A stretch of DNA of 64,000 nt. Source: Nitrobacter sp051535235. Lineage in GTDB: Bacteria > Pseudomonadota > Alphaproteobacteria > Rhizobiales > Xanthobacteraceae. The translations under genes were made by a program, and so were the position numbers. Within the stretch, counting starts at the first letter, position 1. Each line of letters starts with the position of its first letter. The stretch spans positions 186,001 to 250,000 of the forward strand of contig NZ_JBPPLZ010000002.1 of the NCBI RefSeq assembly GCF_051535235.1, in the 5' to 3' direction. Below the pieces are notes generated by a model that searched no databases, was not told where the DNA came from, and worked only from the letters and a program-made list of their open reading frames with translations. Below are positions 42,624 to 50,889 of the stretch, piece after piece.

Positions 42624-44335
42624 TCGACGATTCCGACGCTGACCGCCCGGAAGCCTCGACGGTGCGCAAATGGAAGGTCGCCGTGATCGACGACGACCGG
42701 GCCGTGCACGAGGGCACCCGCTTTGCGTTGAGCGACTACAGCCTCAACGGTCAGACCCTGGAGATCCTGTCGGCCTATTCCGCCGCCGAGGGGCGTGAGC
42801 TGATGCGCGCCCATCCCGATATCGCCGCGGTGCTGCTCGACGTCATCATGGAGACCGATGCCGCCGGCCTCGACCTCGTCGAGTTCATCCGCAACGAGCT
42901 CAAGAACGAAACCGTGCGCATCATCCTGCGCACCGGGCAGCCGGGGCAGGCGCCGGAGCGTCGCGTGATCGTCGACTACGACATCAACGACTACAAGGCA
43001 AAAACCGAACTTACCGCGGACAAGCTGTTCACCTCGCTGACCGCGGCGCTGCGCAGCTATCAGCAACTCGAGCGCATGGTGCAGACCCGCCGCGGGCTCG
43101 AGATCATCATCGACGCCGCCTCGACGCTCTACGATTTCAAGTCGATGCAGCGTCTCGCCGAAGGCGTGCTGACGCAGATCGCATCGCTGTTGAACGTCGA
43201 TTGCGCCGGGATTCTGGTGCTGCGCGACGGCGGTGCGGTCAACGATGATTTTTCCGTACTGGCGGGATCGGGCTGCTATAGCGGCCTCATCGGATCCGCG
43301 GGGCAGGCATCGCTCGATTCCGATCTCAAGCAGACCGTCGAAGCCGCCTTCAGGCGGCGCAAGCACGAATTCGTCGACCACCGTTCGGTGCTTTATATCC
43401 GGACCGGCAGCGGACGAGAGGTCGTGATTCTGCTGCAGGCCGAACGCGATCTGTCGGACACCGACCGTTCGCTGGTCGAAATCTTCGGCAGCCGGCTGTC
43501 GATCGCGTTCGACAACGTGATCCTCTACCAGCAATTGCAGGACGCCAACGCCCAGCTCGAAGACCGCGTCGCGCAGCGCACCCGCGCGTTGATGCAGGCC
43601 AATCGGAGGCTTTCCGCGCAATGGCTGCGGCTGCAGCGGGCCAACGGATTCAAGAACGAGATTCTCGGCACCGTCGCGCACGATCTGAAAAATCCCCTTG
43701 GCGTCATCCTGGGCCGTACCGAAATGCTTGTCGAACTGATCGGCGCGGCTTCGTCCAGGGACACCGTCACCTCGCAGGTGGATCACATCCGGGATGCGAC
43801 AAGGCGCCTGATTACGATGGTCGACCATCTGATTTCCGATGCCATGGCCGACGCCTTCGATATCACCATCCGTCGCGAGCCGGTCGATGTCGCGGCGCTG
43901 GTCGCCGAGGTCTCAGAAGCCAACCGGCCGTCCGCGATCAACAAGCAGCAGACCATCGCGGTCTCGGCGCCCACCGGCCGCTTCACGATGTGCGACCAGG
44001 ACCGGATGCGCGAGGCGATCGACAATCTCGTCAGCAACGCCATCAAATACAGTCCGGTCGGTGGCAGCATCACGCTGCTGGTCGACTACGACGCGGAGCA
44101 CACCATCATCCGTGTCACCGACGAGGGCGCCGGCCTGTCGCCGGAGGATCTGGGCCGGCTGTTCGGCCGCTTCCAGCGGCTGTCCGCAAAGCCCACCGCC
44201 GGCGAGAGTTCGACCGGCCTCGGCCTGTCGATCGTGAAACGGATCGTCGACATGCATGATGGCCAGATCAACGTCGACAGTGGCGGCCCCGGACAGGGCT
44301 CGAGCTTCACCATCATCCTGCCCGCGACAGCCTGA
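42593..44335 (+). CDS. Response-regulator / DUF3369 / histidine kinase hybrid
   Basis: A 580-residue cytoplasmic protein. The receiver domain (about 28-150) has WKVAVIDDDRAVHEG and phospho-Asp 83 in AVLLDVIM. A DUF3369 domain (about 160-330, a GAF-like sensor) has RRGLEIIIDAASTLYDF. A coiled coil leads to the kinase core with acceptor His 363 in VAHDLKNPLGV, N-box NLVSNAIKYSP, and DEGAGLSPED and GLGLSIVKRI. The receiver can accept phosphate from the upstream kinase and the kinase part can pass it on, so this looks like the middle step of a relay ending in the OmpR-type regulator encoded next. No membrane helices are seen. Confidence 0.9.
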   Translation: MADQDDVLHLIDDSDADRPEASTVRKWKVAVIDDDRAVHEGTRFALSDYSLNGQTLEILSAYSAAEGRELMRAHPDIAAVLLDVIMETDAAGLDLVEFIRNELKNETVRIILRTGQPGQAPERRVIVDYDINDYKAKTELTADKLFTSLTAALRSYQQLERMVQTRRGLEIIIDAASTLYDFKSMQRLAEGVLTQIASLLNVDCAGILVLRDGGAVNDDFSVLAGSGCYSGLIGSAGQASLDSDLKQTVEAAFRRRKHEFVDHRSVLYIRTGSGREVVILLQAERDLSDTDRSLVEIFGSRLSIAFDNVILYQQLQDANAQLEDRVAQRTRALMQANRRLSAQWLRLQRANGFKNEILGTVAHDLKNPLGVILGRTEMLVELIGAASSRDTVTSQVDHIRDATRRLITMVDHLISDAMADAFDITIRREPVDVAALVAEVSEANRPSAINKQQTIAVSAPTGRFTMCDQDRMREAIDNLVSNAIKYSPVGGSITLLVDYDAEHTIIRVTDEGAGLSPEDLGRLFGRFQRLSAKPTAGESSTGLGLSIVKRIVDMHDGQINVDSGGPGQGSSFTIILPATA

Positions 44336-44336
44336 C

Positions 44337-45077
44337 ATGAGCCGGAATCCACATATCATTGTCGTCGACGACGAGGCGCCCGCCCGCGAAATGGTCGGCG
44401 ACTATCTCAAGATGCACGGCTTTGCCGTCACCTTGTGCGACGGCGGCAAGAGCCTGCGCGAGGCCATCGGCGCCGCGACGCCTGATCTGGTCGTGCTCGA
44501 TCTCAACATGCCCGAAGAAGACGGGCTTTCGATCATTCGTGACCTCAAGGGCCACACCAACGTGCCGGTGATCATGCTGACGGCGACGGCCAGCCCGATC
44601 GATCGCGTGGTCGGCCTCGAACTCGGCGCCGACGACTACGTTGCGAAACCCTGTGAACTGCGCGAACTGATGGCGCGCATCCGCTCCGTGCTGCGGCGGA
44701 GCGCGCCGAAGACGGAAACGCCGCCGCCGGTCGCCGCCTCCATTAGGCCTGCGGCCGGGCAGCTCGTCCGCTTCGGCATCAAGTGGCTTGACCTCGACGC
44801 CCAGGTTCTGCGTGACGACGAAGGCAATGAGCATCCGCTCACCGCGTCGGAATTCAGCCTGCTGAAAGTTTTCGCCGCCAACCCCAAGCGGGTTCTGTCG
44901 CGGGAGCGGCTGCTGGAACTGGCCAATGCCCGCGACAGCGAAGCCTTCGATCGCGCGATCGATCTGCGCATCATGCGGATACGGCGCAAGATCGAGCCTG
45001 ATCCCGCGAAACCCGCGGTGATCCGGACCATCCGCGGAGGGGGCTATCTGTTCTCGCCCTCCGGTGACAAAACATAA
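44337..45077 (+). CDS. OmpR/TorR-type response regulator
   Basis: 246 residues from the ATG at 44337, one base after the hybrid kinase stop. The receiver domain has HIIVVDDEAPAREM, phospho-Asp 55 in LVVLDLNMPEEDG, and YVAKPCELRELMARI. The C-terminal winged helix (about 155-240) has LTASEFSLLKVFAANP, then RVLSRERLLELA, and RTIRGGGYLF. It is the DNA-binding output of the three-gene relay. Candidate targets may lie nearby (the ECF sigma gene is next), but no operator was recognised. Confidence 0.93.
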   Translation: MSRNPHIIVVDDEAPAREMVGDYLKMHGFAVTLCDGGKSLREAIGAATPDLVVLDLNMPEEDGLSIIRDLKGHTNVPVIMLTATASPIDRVVGLELGADDYVAKPCELRELMARIRSVLRRSAPKTETPPPVAASIRPAAGQLVRFGIKWLDLDAQVLRDDEGNEHPLTASEFSLLKVFAANPKRVLSRERLLELANARDSEAFDRAIDLRIMRIRRKIEPDPAKPAVIRTIRGGGYLFSPSGDKT

Positions 45078-45322
45078 GCCGCCGCCGGTGGGCATCCGGC
45101 CCTGACGGCCTCGCGAGACCCTGTTGGAACGCTGCAAAGCCGGTCTCTACGGCTAAAGTATAACGACATTCAAATGATTGGGATTTTACCGCCGATTGTT
45201 TCGTCGCTGGCGAGGGGATGAAACAATTTTCCTTTTTCGCGAAACCATTTTCCGCTTGTCGTGCAGACGTCCTGAAACCGTGACTGGCTAAAAATCTCCC
45301 TAACAAATAAAGGGGAGCCGTC

Positions 45323-45934
45323 ATGCAAAACGTCATTGCGATCAATGCAGCCGCCCGCCAAGGCATTATCGCTGCCCAGGCGACCACAGACGAGATGCTG
45401 CTTGAGCAGATCGCCGAGGGTGACCGCACGGCGATGCATACCCTTTATCTTCGCCATAACGTGCGGGTCTACCGTTTCGTGCTGCGCAGCCTCCGGGACG
45501 CGACCGCGGCGGAAGACATCGTCAGCCAGGTCTTTTTGGACGTATGGCGTACCGCCGACCAGTTCGAAGGCCGCTCACGGGTCTCGACCTGGCTGCTCTC
45601 GATCGCCCGTTTCAAGACGCTGACCGCGATGCGCCAGCGTCGTCACGAAGATATCGACCAGGAGAATGTCCGCGAAATCGCCGACGGCGCCGATACGCCC
45701 GAGACCACGCTCGATCGCAGCAACGTCAGCGCCATTCTGCGCGCCTGCATCGCCAAGCTGTCGCCGGCCCATCGCGAGATCATCAACCTCGTCTACTATC
45801 ATGAAAAAACGGTCGAGGAGGCGGGGGAGATCATCGGTATCCCGCAAAGCACCGTGAAAACGCGCATGTTCTATGCCCGCAAGCAGCTTGCCGAACTTCT
45901 GAAAGGCGCGGGGATCGCGACGATCGCAGCCTGA
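45323..45934 (+). CDS. ECF-type sigma-70 family RNA polymerase sigma factor
   Basis: A 203-residue sigma factor with AAAGGGGAGCCGTC before the ATG. Region 2 includes MHTLYLRHNVRVYRFVLRSL (in part), DIVSQVFLDVWRTADQF and TWLLSIARFKTLTAM. Region 4 has LSPAHREIINLVYYHEKTVEEA (in part) and IPQSTVKTRMFYARKQLAELL. Regions 1.2 and 3 are lacking, as in ECF factors. No anti-sigma gene lies beside it, which is unusual for ECF factors. Regulation might be transcriptional or through the adjacent phosphorelay. The N-terminal 20 residues precede region 2. Confidence 0.9.
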   Translation: MQNVIAINAAARQGIIAAQATTDEMLLEQIAEGDRTAMHTLYLRHNVRVYRFVLRSLRDATAAEDIVSQVFLDVWRTADQFEGRSRVSTWLLSIARFKTLTAMRQRRHEDIDQENVREIADGADTPETTLDRSNVSAILRACIAKLSPAHREIINLVYYHEKTVEEAGEIIGIPQSTVKTRMFYARKQLAELLKGAGIATIAA

Positions 45935-46246
45935 CCGGCGATCCCATCCGGATCGCCGGCTCGTCCCTCTGCTGGCAGCAAGGAATACCTTCCGTGCTCC
46001 GGCGTTTCGCCCACCGCGGCAGGCGGTCAATTGGACGCGACGAATTGGTTTGCCGCGCGGTGCGATCCGATGGCGCTCGCCGGTATCGCGGCGATGTTTC
46101 GTGAAAACTTTAGAATTTCCGTCCGGTGATGCGGTCGCTTGCCATCGCACCGCCGCTGATATTCTATGCGGCATACGATTTGACGGGGACGCTGGCGGCG
46201 GGTCATCCGCTGCCGTTCCAGCGACATGCACCGAGGAGAGCAAGCG
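45935..46246. other. Intergenic region between sigma factor and L,D-transpeptidase genes
   Basis: About 310 bp. The last part holds the transpeptidase ribosome site GAGGAGAG. A short open frame at 46050-46250 has no ribosome site or family features and was not accepted. Nothing else was seen. Confidence 0.4.
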
Positions 46247-46846
46247 ATGATCGGGTTTCGGGACCTGACCCTGGCGGTTTCTGCTGTGGCCTGTCTGTTG
46301 CTTTCGGCGACGCATGGCTTTGCGCAGCAGCAGCGGCCCGACGTTGGCGACGAGCCCGGCCTGGTCGCCGACGATGCGTTCCAGCTCGACCCGGAATACC
46401 GCAAGCAGGTGGTGCTCTACCGGACCACCGAGCCGCCCGGCACCATCATCATCCAGACCGCGGAACGTCATCTCTATCTCATTCAGGGCAACGGTCGCGC
46501 GATCCGTTACGGCATCGGCGTCGGGCGCGAAGGTTTTCAGTGGCAGGGCATCCTCAACATCACGCGCAAGGCGGAATGGCCGGACTGGACCCCGCCACCG
46601 GAAATGATCGTGCGTCAGCCCTACCTGCCGCGCTTCATGGCAGGCGGTCCCGGCAATCCGCTGGGCGCGCGTGCGATGTATCTCGGCACGACGGTGTACC
46701 GCATCCATGGCACCAACCGCCCCGACACGATCGGCACCGCGATCTCCTCGGGCTGTTTCCGCCTGGTCAATGCCGATGTCGCCGATCTCTATGACCGTGT
46801 TCCGGTCGGCACGCGCGTGATCGTGCGGCAAAAACCCAAGCTTTAA
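46247..46846 (+). CDS. L,D-transpeptidase (YkuD family)
   Basis: 199 residues from the ATG at 46247 behind GAGGAGAGCAAGC; an earlier in-frame ATG at 46226 overlaps that site. A signal peptide (AVACLLLSATHGFAQ) is followed by the YkuD catalytic domain: TIIIQTAERHLYLIQG, then YGIGVGREGFQW, then the active site YRIHGTNRPDTIG and AISSGCFRLVN with catalytic Cys. The family forms 3-3 peptidoglycan cross-links or attaches proteins to peptidoglycan in the periplasm. It is monocistronic as far as can be seen. Confidence 0.94.
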   Translation: MIGFRDLTLAVSAVACLLLSATHGFAQQQRPDVGDEPGLVADDAFQLDPEYRKQVVLYRTTEPPGTIIIQTAERHLYLIQGNGRAIRYGIGVGREGFQWQGILNITRKAEWPDWTPPPEMIVRQPYLPRFMAGGPGNPLGARAMYLGTTVYRIHGTNRPDTIGTAISSGCFRLVNADVADLYDRVPVGTRVIVRQKPKL

Positions 46847-46894
46847 TTCATCACCACATCGGCGCCGATTTTTCGATCTTGCGAGGGGGCATCC

Positions 46895-47932
46895 ATGCGG
46901 ACATTCCGAAGCGGTCTCTTGATAGGGCTCGCCATCGCAACCGCGGTCGCGGTCGTCGCGATCGCCTATGAGCGTTACGACACCAAGACCCTGAAACGGA
47001 CACTCCGGCGCGACGCCGTGTGGTGCGGCGTCAATACCGGTCTTCCCGGCTTTTCGAATTCGGATGAAAAAGGCAACTGGTCCGGCTTCGACGTGGATTT
47101 CTGCCGTGCCGTCGCCGCCGCCATCTTCGACGATCCGACGAAGGTGAAGTTCGTCCCGCTCGACGCCAGCGAACGCTTCAAGGAATTGCAAAGCCGCAAG
47201 ATCGATATTCTCGCCCGCAACTCGACCTGGAGCATGTCACGCGAGACCAATTACGACCTCTATTTCCCGGCAGTCGCCTATTATGACGGCGAGGGCTTCA
47301 TGGTCCGCACCTCGCGAAAGGCCGACTCGGCGCTCGACCTCGGCGATACGAAAATCTGCGTGCAGGACGGCACGACCACGAAACTCAACCTCGCCGATTA
47401 CTTCAAGGCCAACAACCTGAAATACGAGGAGGTCAAATTCGGGAAGCTGGAAGACATGCTGAAGGCCTATGACGAGGCCAAATGCGATGTGGTGACTGCC
47501 GACGTGTCCCAGCTCTATGCCTTGCGCCTGCGGCTGACCAAGCCGGGCGAGAGCTTCATCCTGCCTGACGTGATCTCGAAGGAGCCGCTGGCGCCGGTTG
47601 TCCGTCAGCGCGACGACGACTGGATGATGATCGTCAAATGGACGCTCTACGCGATGATCAATGCCGAGGAACTCGGTGTCACCTCGAAAAACATCGACGA
47701 GGCGATGAAGTCGACGAAGCCCGACGTAATGCGCCTGGTCGGTACCGAAGGGGAATACGGCGAGGATCTCGGGCTGACCAAGGACTGGGCGGCCCGCATC
47801 ATCCGCCATGTCGGCAACTACGGCGAGGTCTACGACCGCAACGTCGGCGCCGACTCCAAGCTGAAGATTCCGCGCGGCCTTAACCAGCTCTGGAATGCCG
47901 GTGGCATCATGTACGCTCCGCCGCTGCGGTAA
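46895..47932 (+). CDS. AapJ/BztA-like amino-acid ABC transporter binding protein (orphan)
   Basis: A 345-residue protein with an N-terminal hydrophobic helix (LLIGLAIATAVAVVAIA) that may be a signal peptide or anchor. A family 3 binding domain follows: DAVWCGVNTGLPGFSNSDEKG (in part), GFDVDFCRAVAAAIF, then LARNSTWSMSRE, and KICVQDGTTTKLNLADYF. These match the general L-amino-acid binding proteins AapJ and BztA. The permease (aapQM) and ATPase (aapP) genes usually beside it are missing. It may supply the Aap transporter from a distance or act as a sensor. Confidence 0.88.
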   Translation: MRTFRSGLLIGLAIATAVAVVAIAYERYDTKTLKRTLRRDAVWCGVNTGLPGFSNSDEKGNWSGFDVDFCRAVAAAIFDDPTKVKFVPLDASERFKELQSRKIDILARNSTWSMSRETNYDLYFPAVAYYDGEGFMVRTSRKADSALDLGDTKICVQDGTTTKLNLADYFKANNLKYEEVKFGKLEDMLKAYDEAKCDVVTADVSQLYALRLRLTKPGESFILPDVISKEPLAPVVRQRDDDWMMIVKWTLYAMINAEELGVTSKNIDEAMKSTKPDVMRLVGTEGEYGEDLGLTKDWAARIIRHVGNYGEVYDRNVGADSKLKIPRGLNQLWNAGGIMYAPPLR

Positions 47933-48059
47933 GCCACGCGCAAGGGGCCGATTGCAGCGACATCATGGACGGCCTTGATCCGCTCTGATGCCTCCACAAA
48001 TAAACAATAAGAAGGTGCCGGGCCGAGCCCGGTGAAGGCTTGAGCTACGGAGGTGTGCC

Positions 48060-48557
48060 ATGCCCGATGCGTCGATTCCCGTCGCCGCTGCCACCCGGAT
48101 CGGGCACGTCCATCTCAAGGTCGCCGACCTCGAACGCGCGCTCGGCTTTTATTGCGGCGTGCTCGGCTTCGAATTGATGCAACGCGACGGCGATCAGGTC
48201 GCGTTCATTTCCGCCGGCGGCTATCATCATCACATCGGACTGAATACGTGGGAAAGCAAGGGCGGCTCGCCGCCCGCTCCCGGCACGACCGGGCTGTTTC
48301 ACACCGCGATCCTGTATCCGACGCGCGCCGCGCTGGCCGATGCACTGCACCGGGTTCGCAGCGCAGGTATTCCGCTCGATGGCGCCAGCGATCACGGCGT
48401 CAGCGAGGCGCTGTACCTGCGCGATCCCGACCAGAACGGCGTCGAGCTTTATTGGGACCGGCCGCAAGCACAATGGCCGCGCGACGCAGCCGGCGGCCTT
48501 GCGATGTTCACGCGCCGGCTCGATCTAGACGACCTGCTTCGCCAACGTGAGGCATAG
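48060..48557 (+). CDS. VOC-family protein (catechol-2,3-dioxygenase-like)
   Basis: 165 residues after a strong ribosome site (ACGGAGGTGTGCC). It has two vicinal-oxygen-chelate beta-alpha-beta-beta-beta modules. Likely metal ligands are His in GHVHLKVADL, His in GLFHTAIL and Glu in NGVELYWDRP, as in CatE-type extradiol dioxygenases. A short protein of this kind may instead be a glyoxalase-like isomerase. It is convergent with the DUF938 methyltransferase gene; no aromatic pathway genes surround it, so the substrate is not known. Confidence 0.85.
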   Translation: MPDASIPVAAATRIGHVHLKVADLERALGFYCGVLGFELMQRDGDQVAFISAGGYHHHIGLNTWESKGGSPPAPGTTGLFHTAILYPTRAALADALHRVRSAGIPLDGASDHGVSEALYLRDPDQNGVELYWDRPQAQWPRDAAGGLAMFTRRLDLDDLLRQREA

Positions 48558-48605
48558 ACCGTCCGTTTGCAATGTACGGACTCGTTGGCCGACGCGGATG
48601 AAATG

Positions 48606-49286
48606 TCATCCTGCATCTCGTTCGAACACCAGAATCAGATTGTTGGCGGGCATCTCGACGACGTCGAGGAGTTTCAAGCCGTTGCGCTGCGCCAGCGCCG
48701 CCACCTCGTCGACATCGCGCACGCCCCATTCGGGATCGTTGTCGCGCAGGCTGACGTCGAAGGCCGCGTTGCTCGGCGCGGTGTGCCGGTCACCGCGCTT
48801 GAACGGCCCATAGAGAAACAGCCGCCCGTCCGGGCGCAAATAGCGTGCCGCGCCCGCGATCAGGCCCTCGGCGACGCGCCACGGCGCGATATGGATCACA
48901 TTGGCGCAGAACACCGCGAGCAGGGCGCCGGGTCCGGGGCCGTCGCTCGCCTCAGTGAACCACTCCGGGCTCGACAGGTCGATCCGCAGCGGTTGGCGGA
49001 CGTTGGCGAGTTGTCCATGAGCGGTCCAGGCAGCGATGCTGCGAAGATGGTTGTCGTTGAGATCGCTCGGCCACCAGGTGATGCCGGGCGTTTGCCGCGC
49101 GAAGAAAACCACATGCTGCCCGGTGCCGCTGCCGGCCTCGACCACGTCTCCCGTTTTGTCGTGCAGGAATTTTTCCAGCACCGCCCAGATCGCTTCATGG
49201 TTGCGATGAAACGCAGCCGCGTCGAGACGGTCGTCGGAACCCGCTTGGCGGCCGCGCTTGCCGAATTCGACGGTGTAGTCGGGCAT
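48606..49286 (-). CDS. DUF938 SAM-dependent methyltransferase-like protein
   Basis: 226 residues from the ATG at 49284-49286, with AAGGA eight bases upstream; the frame remains open to 49349 but without family features. The SAM-binding motif is VVEAGSGTGQHVVFFA, followed by WWPSDLNDNHL (acidic loop binding the ribose) and FCANVIHIAPWRVAEGL, all characteristic of DUF938. The end is NNLILVFERDAG. The target of methylation is unknown. It is divergent from the sox operon by about 150-230 bp. Confidence 0.87.
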   Translation of the reverse strand: MPDYTVEFGKRGRQAGSDDRLDAAAFHRNHEAIWAVLEKFLHDKTGDVVEAGSGTGQHVVFFARQTPGITWWPSDLNDNHLRSIAAWTAHGQLANVRQPLRIDLSSPEWFTEASDGPGPGALLAVFCANVIHIAPWRVAEGLIAGAARYLRPDGRLFLYGPFKRGDRHTAPSNAAFDVSLRDNDPEWGVRDVDEVAALAQRNGLKLLDVVEMPANNLILVFERDAG

Positions 49287-49518
49287 GGAAGAACATCCTT
49301 CATTCCGGGGGGCCCCGCCAACGATGCGACAGGCGCTGCCGGGTGGCAATGCCCGTTGAAGATGGCTTCACCGGGACCGAACCGGGGGCTGGTATGGCCG
49401 CAAAGCCATCCAGAAGCCTTGTACAAAGGCCGGGGATATGAAAATGAGTGCGCGGCAGACCCGTGCGAGACGCGGTGGCCGAATAACGAAGCGATCAACA
49501 GAACCGCAGGAACCGCCT

Positions 49519-49896
49519 TTGACGAAAACTCCTTTGACGAAGCCCGTCGCTTTGTCGGCGGTGGCGGCCTCGCTGCTGCTCGCTGTCGCCGTCACCGTCG
49601 CGCCTTTTCCCGCTCGGGCGCAGACTGCCGCCGACGAAGGGCAGAAGCTCGCATTCGATCGCAACAAGGGCAACTGCCTGACCTGCCACGAGATCAAGGG
49701 CGGCAGCCAGGCTGGCGACATCGGGCCGGCCCTTGCCGGCATCAAGAGCAAATATCCGAACCGCGCCGACCTCGTCGCGATCGTCACTGACGAAACCAAG
49801 CGAAATCCGCTCACGGTGATGCCGCCGTTCGGCCGGAACCACATCCTGACCGACAAGGAAATCGACGCGGTCGTCGACTTCCTGCAAACGCTGTGA
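49519..49896 (+). CDS. soxX: Sulfur oxidation c-type cytochrome SoxX
   Basis: A monohaem cytochrome subunit of the SoxXA complex, which couples thiosulfate to SoxY. A TTG at 49519 preceded by GCAGGAA gives a standard signal peptide (ALSAVAASLLLAVAV, cleaved near ARAQ). An ATG at 49438 would add 27 basic residues and is the alternative. The haem site is CLTCHEIKGG, with the axial Met in VMPPFGRN; SQAGDIGPALAGIKSKY (in part) is the SoxX signature. It is the first gene of the sox run, followed by soxY after 25 bp. Confidence 0.93.
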   Translation: MTKTPLTKPVALSAVAASLLLAVAVTVAPFPARAQTAADEGQKLAFDRNKGNCLTCHEIKGGSQAGDIGPALAGIKSKYPNRADLVAIVTDETKRNPLTVMPPFGRNHILTDKEIDAVVDFLQTL

Positions 49897-49921
49897 CAGC
49901 CGCGCGCAAAGGAGACCACAC

Positions 49922-50419
49922 ATGATCCATTCATCGCCCGGCAGCGTTGATGCGACGCGGCGGTTGGTCCTGAAAGGTGCGGCGGTCGTTGCGCTGGCAG
50001 GCGTCGCCGGCATTCGCTTCGGCCTTGCGCCCGCGCTCGCCGCTGCCAACGACGCCTATCCGGAGGCCGCTTTCAAGGTCAAGGGAGCCGACGGCGCGAT
50101 CCAGGCGCTCTACGGCAAGACCGCGGAAAAATCCGACAAGGTCAGTATGGACGCGCCGGAGATCGCCGAGAACGGCGCGGTCGTTCCGGTTTCCGTCACC
50201 ACGAGCCTGCCCGACGTGACCTCGATCGCGATCCTGGTTGCGGAAAATCCGAATGCGCTGGCGGCGTCATATCGCATTCCGGCCGGCACCGTGCCGAGCG
50301 TCGCCAACCGCCTGAAGATGGCGAAGACCAGCAATGTCATCGCGGTCGTGGAAGCCGGCGGCAAGCTTTATAGCGCCAGCAAGGAAATCAAGGTCACCAT
50401 CGGCGGCTGCGGCGGCTAG
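49922..50419 (+). CDS. soxY: Thiosulfate oxidation carrier protein SoxY
   Basis: A 165-residue carrier with a twin-arginine signal (ATRRLVLKGAAVVALAG). The mature domain (APEIAENGAVVPVSVTTSLP, in part) ends in the swinging arm VTIGGCGG, whose penultimate-region Cys carries the sulfur substrate as a thioconjugate. SoxZ, its partner, is encoded 130 bp downstream, an unusually long gap filled by dispersed repeat family A. The TAG stop is the first bases of that repeat. Confidence 0.97.
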   Translation: MIHSSPGSVDATRRLVLKGAAVVALAGVAGIRFGLAPALAAANDAYPEAAFKVKGADGAIQALYGKTAEKSDKVSMDAPEIAENGAVVPVSVTTSLPDVTSIAILVAENPNALAASYRIPAGTVPSVANRLKMAKTSNVIAVVEAGGKLYSASKEIKVTIGGCGG

Positions 50420-50535
50420 AGCATGATCCCGAAAAGTGGGAACCGGTTTTCGGATAGGATCATGCCCAATCAAGGAATAAGGCTGGGGTCTGATTCAACG
50501 AAATTGGATCAGACTCCGATGAAAGCGAAACGTTA
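50419..50535. repeat. Dispersed intergenic repeat, family A (copy 2) inside the sox operon
   Basis: It begins with GAGCATGATC (50419-50428), continues with GGAACCGGTTTTCGG, then GATCATG, then GGTCTGATTC and CAGACTCCGATGAAAGCGAAA. It matches the copy at 17504. It lies between soxY and soxZ, starting at the soxY stop codon, and could form a hairpin in the operon transcript. Confidence 0.85.
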
Positions 50536-50548
50536 AGGGAAGAAATTC

Positions 50549-50860
50549 ATGGCATCGACAATCCGCATTCGCGCAACGTCGAGCGGCGACATGACCGAGG
50601 TTCAGGCGCTGATCCAGCATCCGATGGATTCGGGTTTCGTCAAGAATTCCGCCGGCGAAGTGATCCCGGCGCACTTCATTCAGCAACTGACTTTCGAACA
50701 CGGCGGAAAGCCGGTCTTCATCGCCGACTGGGGTCCGGCGGTGTCAAAGGACCCTTATGTGAAATTCAGCTTCAAGGGCGGCAGGAAGGGCGACGACCTC
50801 AAGATCAGTTGGGTCGACAACAAGGGCGCTTCTGACTCCTCCACGGCTAAGATTCAGTAA
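50549..50860 (+). CDS. soxZ: Thiosulfate oxidation carrier complex protein SoxZ
   Basis: A 103-residue immunoglobulin-fold partner of SoxY, with AAGGGAAGAAATTC before its ATG. The motifs STIRIRATSSGDMTEVQALIQHPM (in part), HFIQQLTFEH and WVDNKGASDSS are typical. It has no signal peptide and is exported bound to SoxY. Its stop shares one base with the longest soxA frame, and soxA starts 29 bases later. Confidence 0.97.
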   Translation: MASTIRIRATSSGDMTEVQALIQHPMDSGFVKNSAGEVIPAHFIQQLTFEHGGKPVFIADWGPAVSKDPYVKFSFKGGRKGDDLKISWVDNKGASDSSTAKIQ

Positions 50861-50889
50861 TGGCGGCGCGCGGCAGTCGGAGAACAGAC

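Noticed and set aside
45078..45322. Searched for an EcfG-type promoter (GGAAC then GTT) before the sigma factor
   Set aside because: A GGAAC occurs at about 45125, but no GTT element follows at the required distance.
46050..46250. Short plus-strand frame before the L,D-transpeptidase gene
   Set aside because: No ribosome site and no recognisable features; it runs into the true ribosome site of the next gene.
45575..47191. Antisense frame over sigma factor and L,D-transpeptidase genes (538 codons)
   Set aside because: No motifs; the plus-strand genes carry complete catalytic and DNA-binding motifs.
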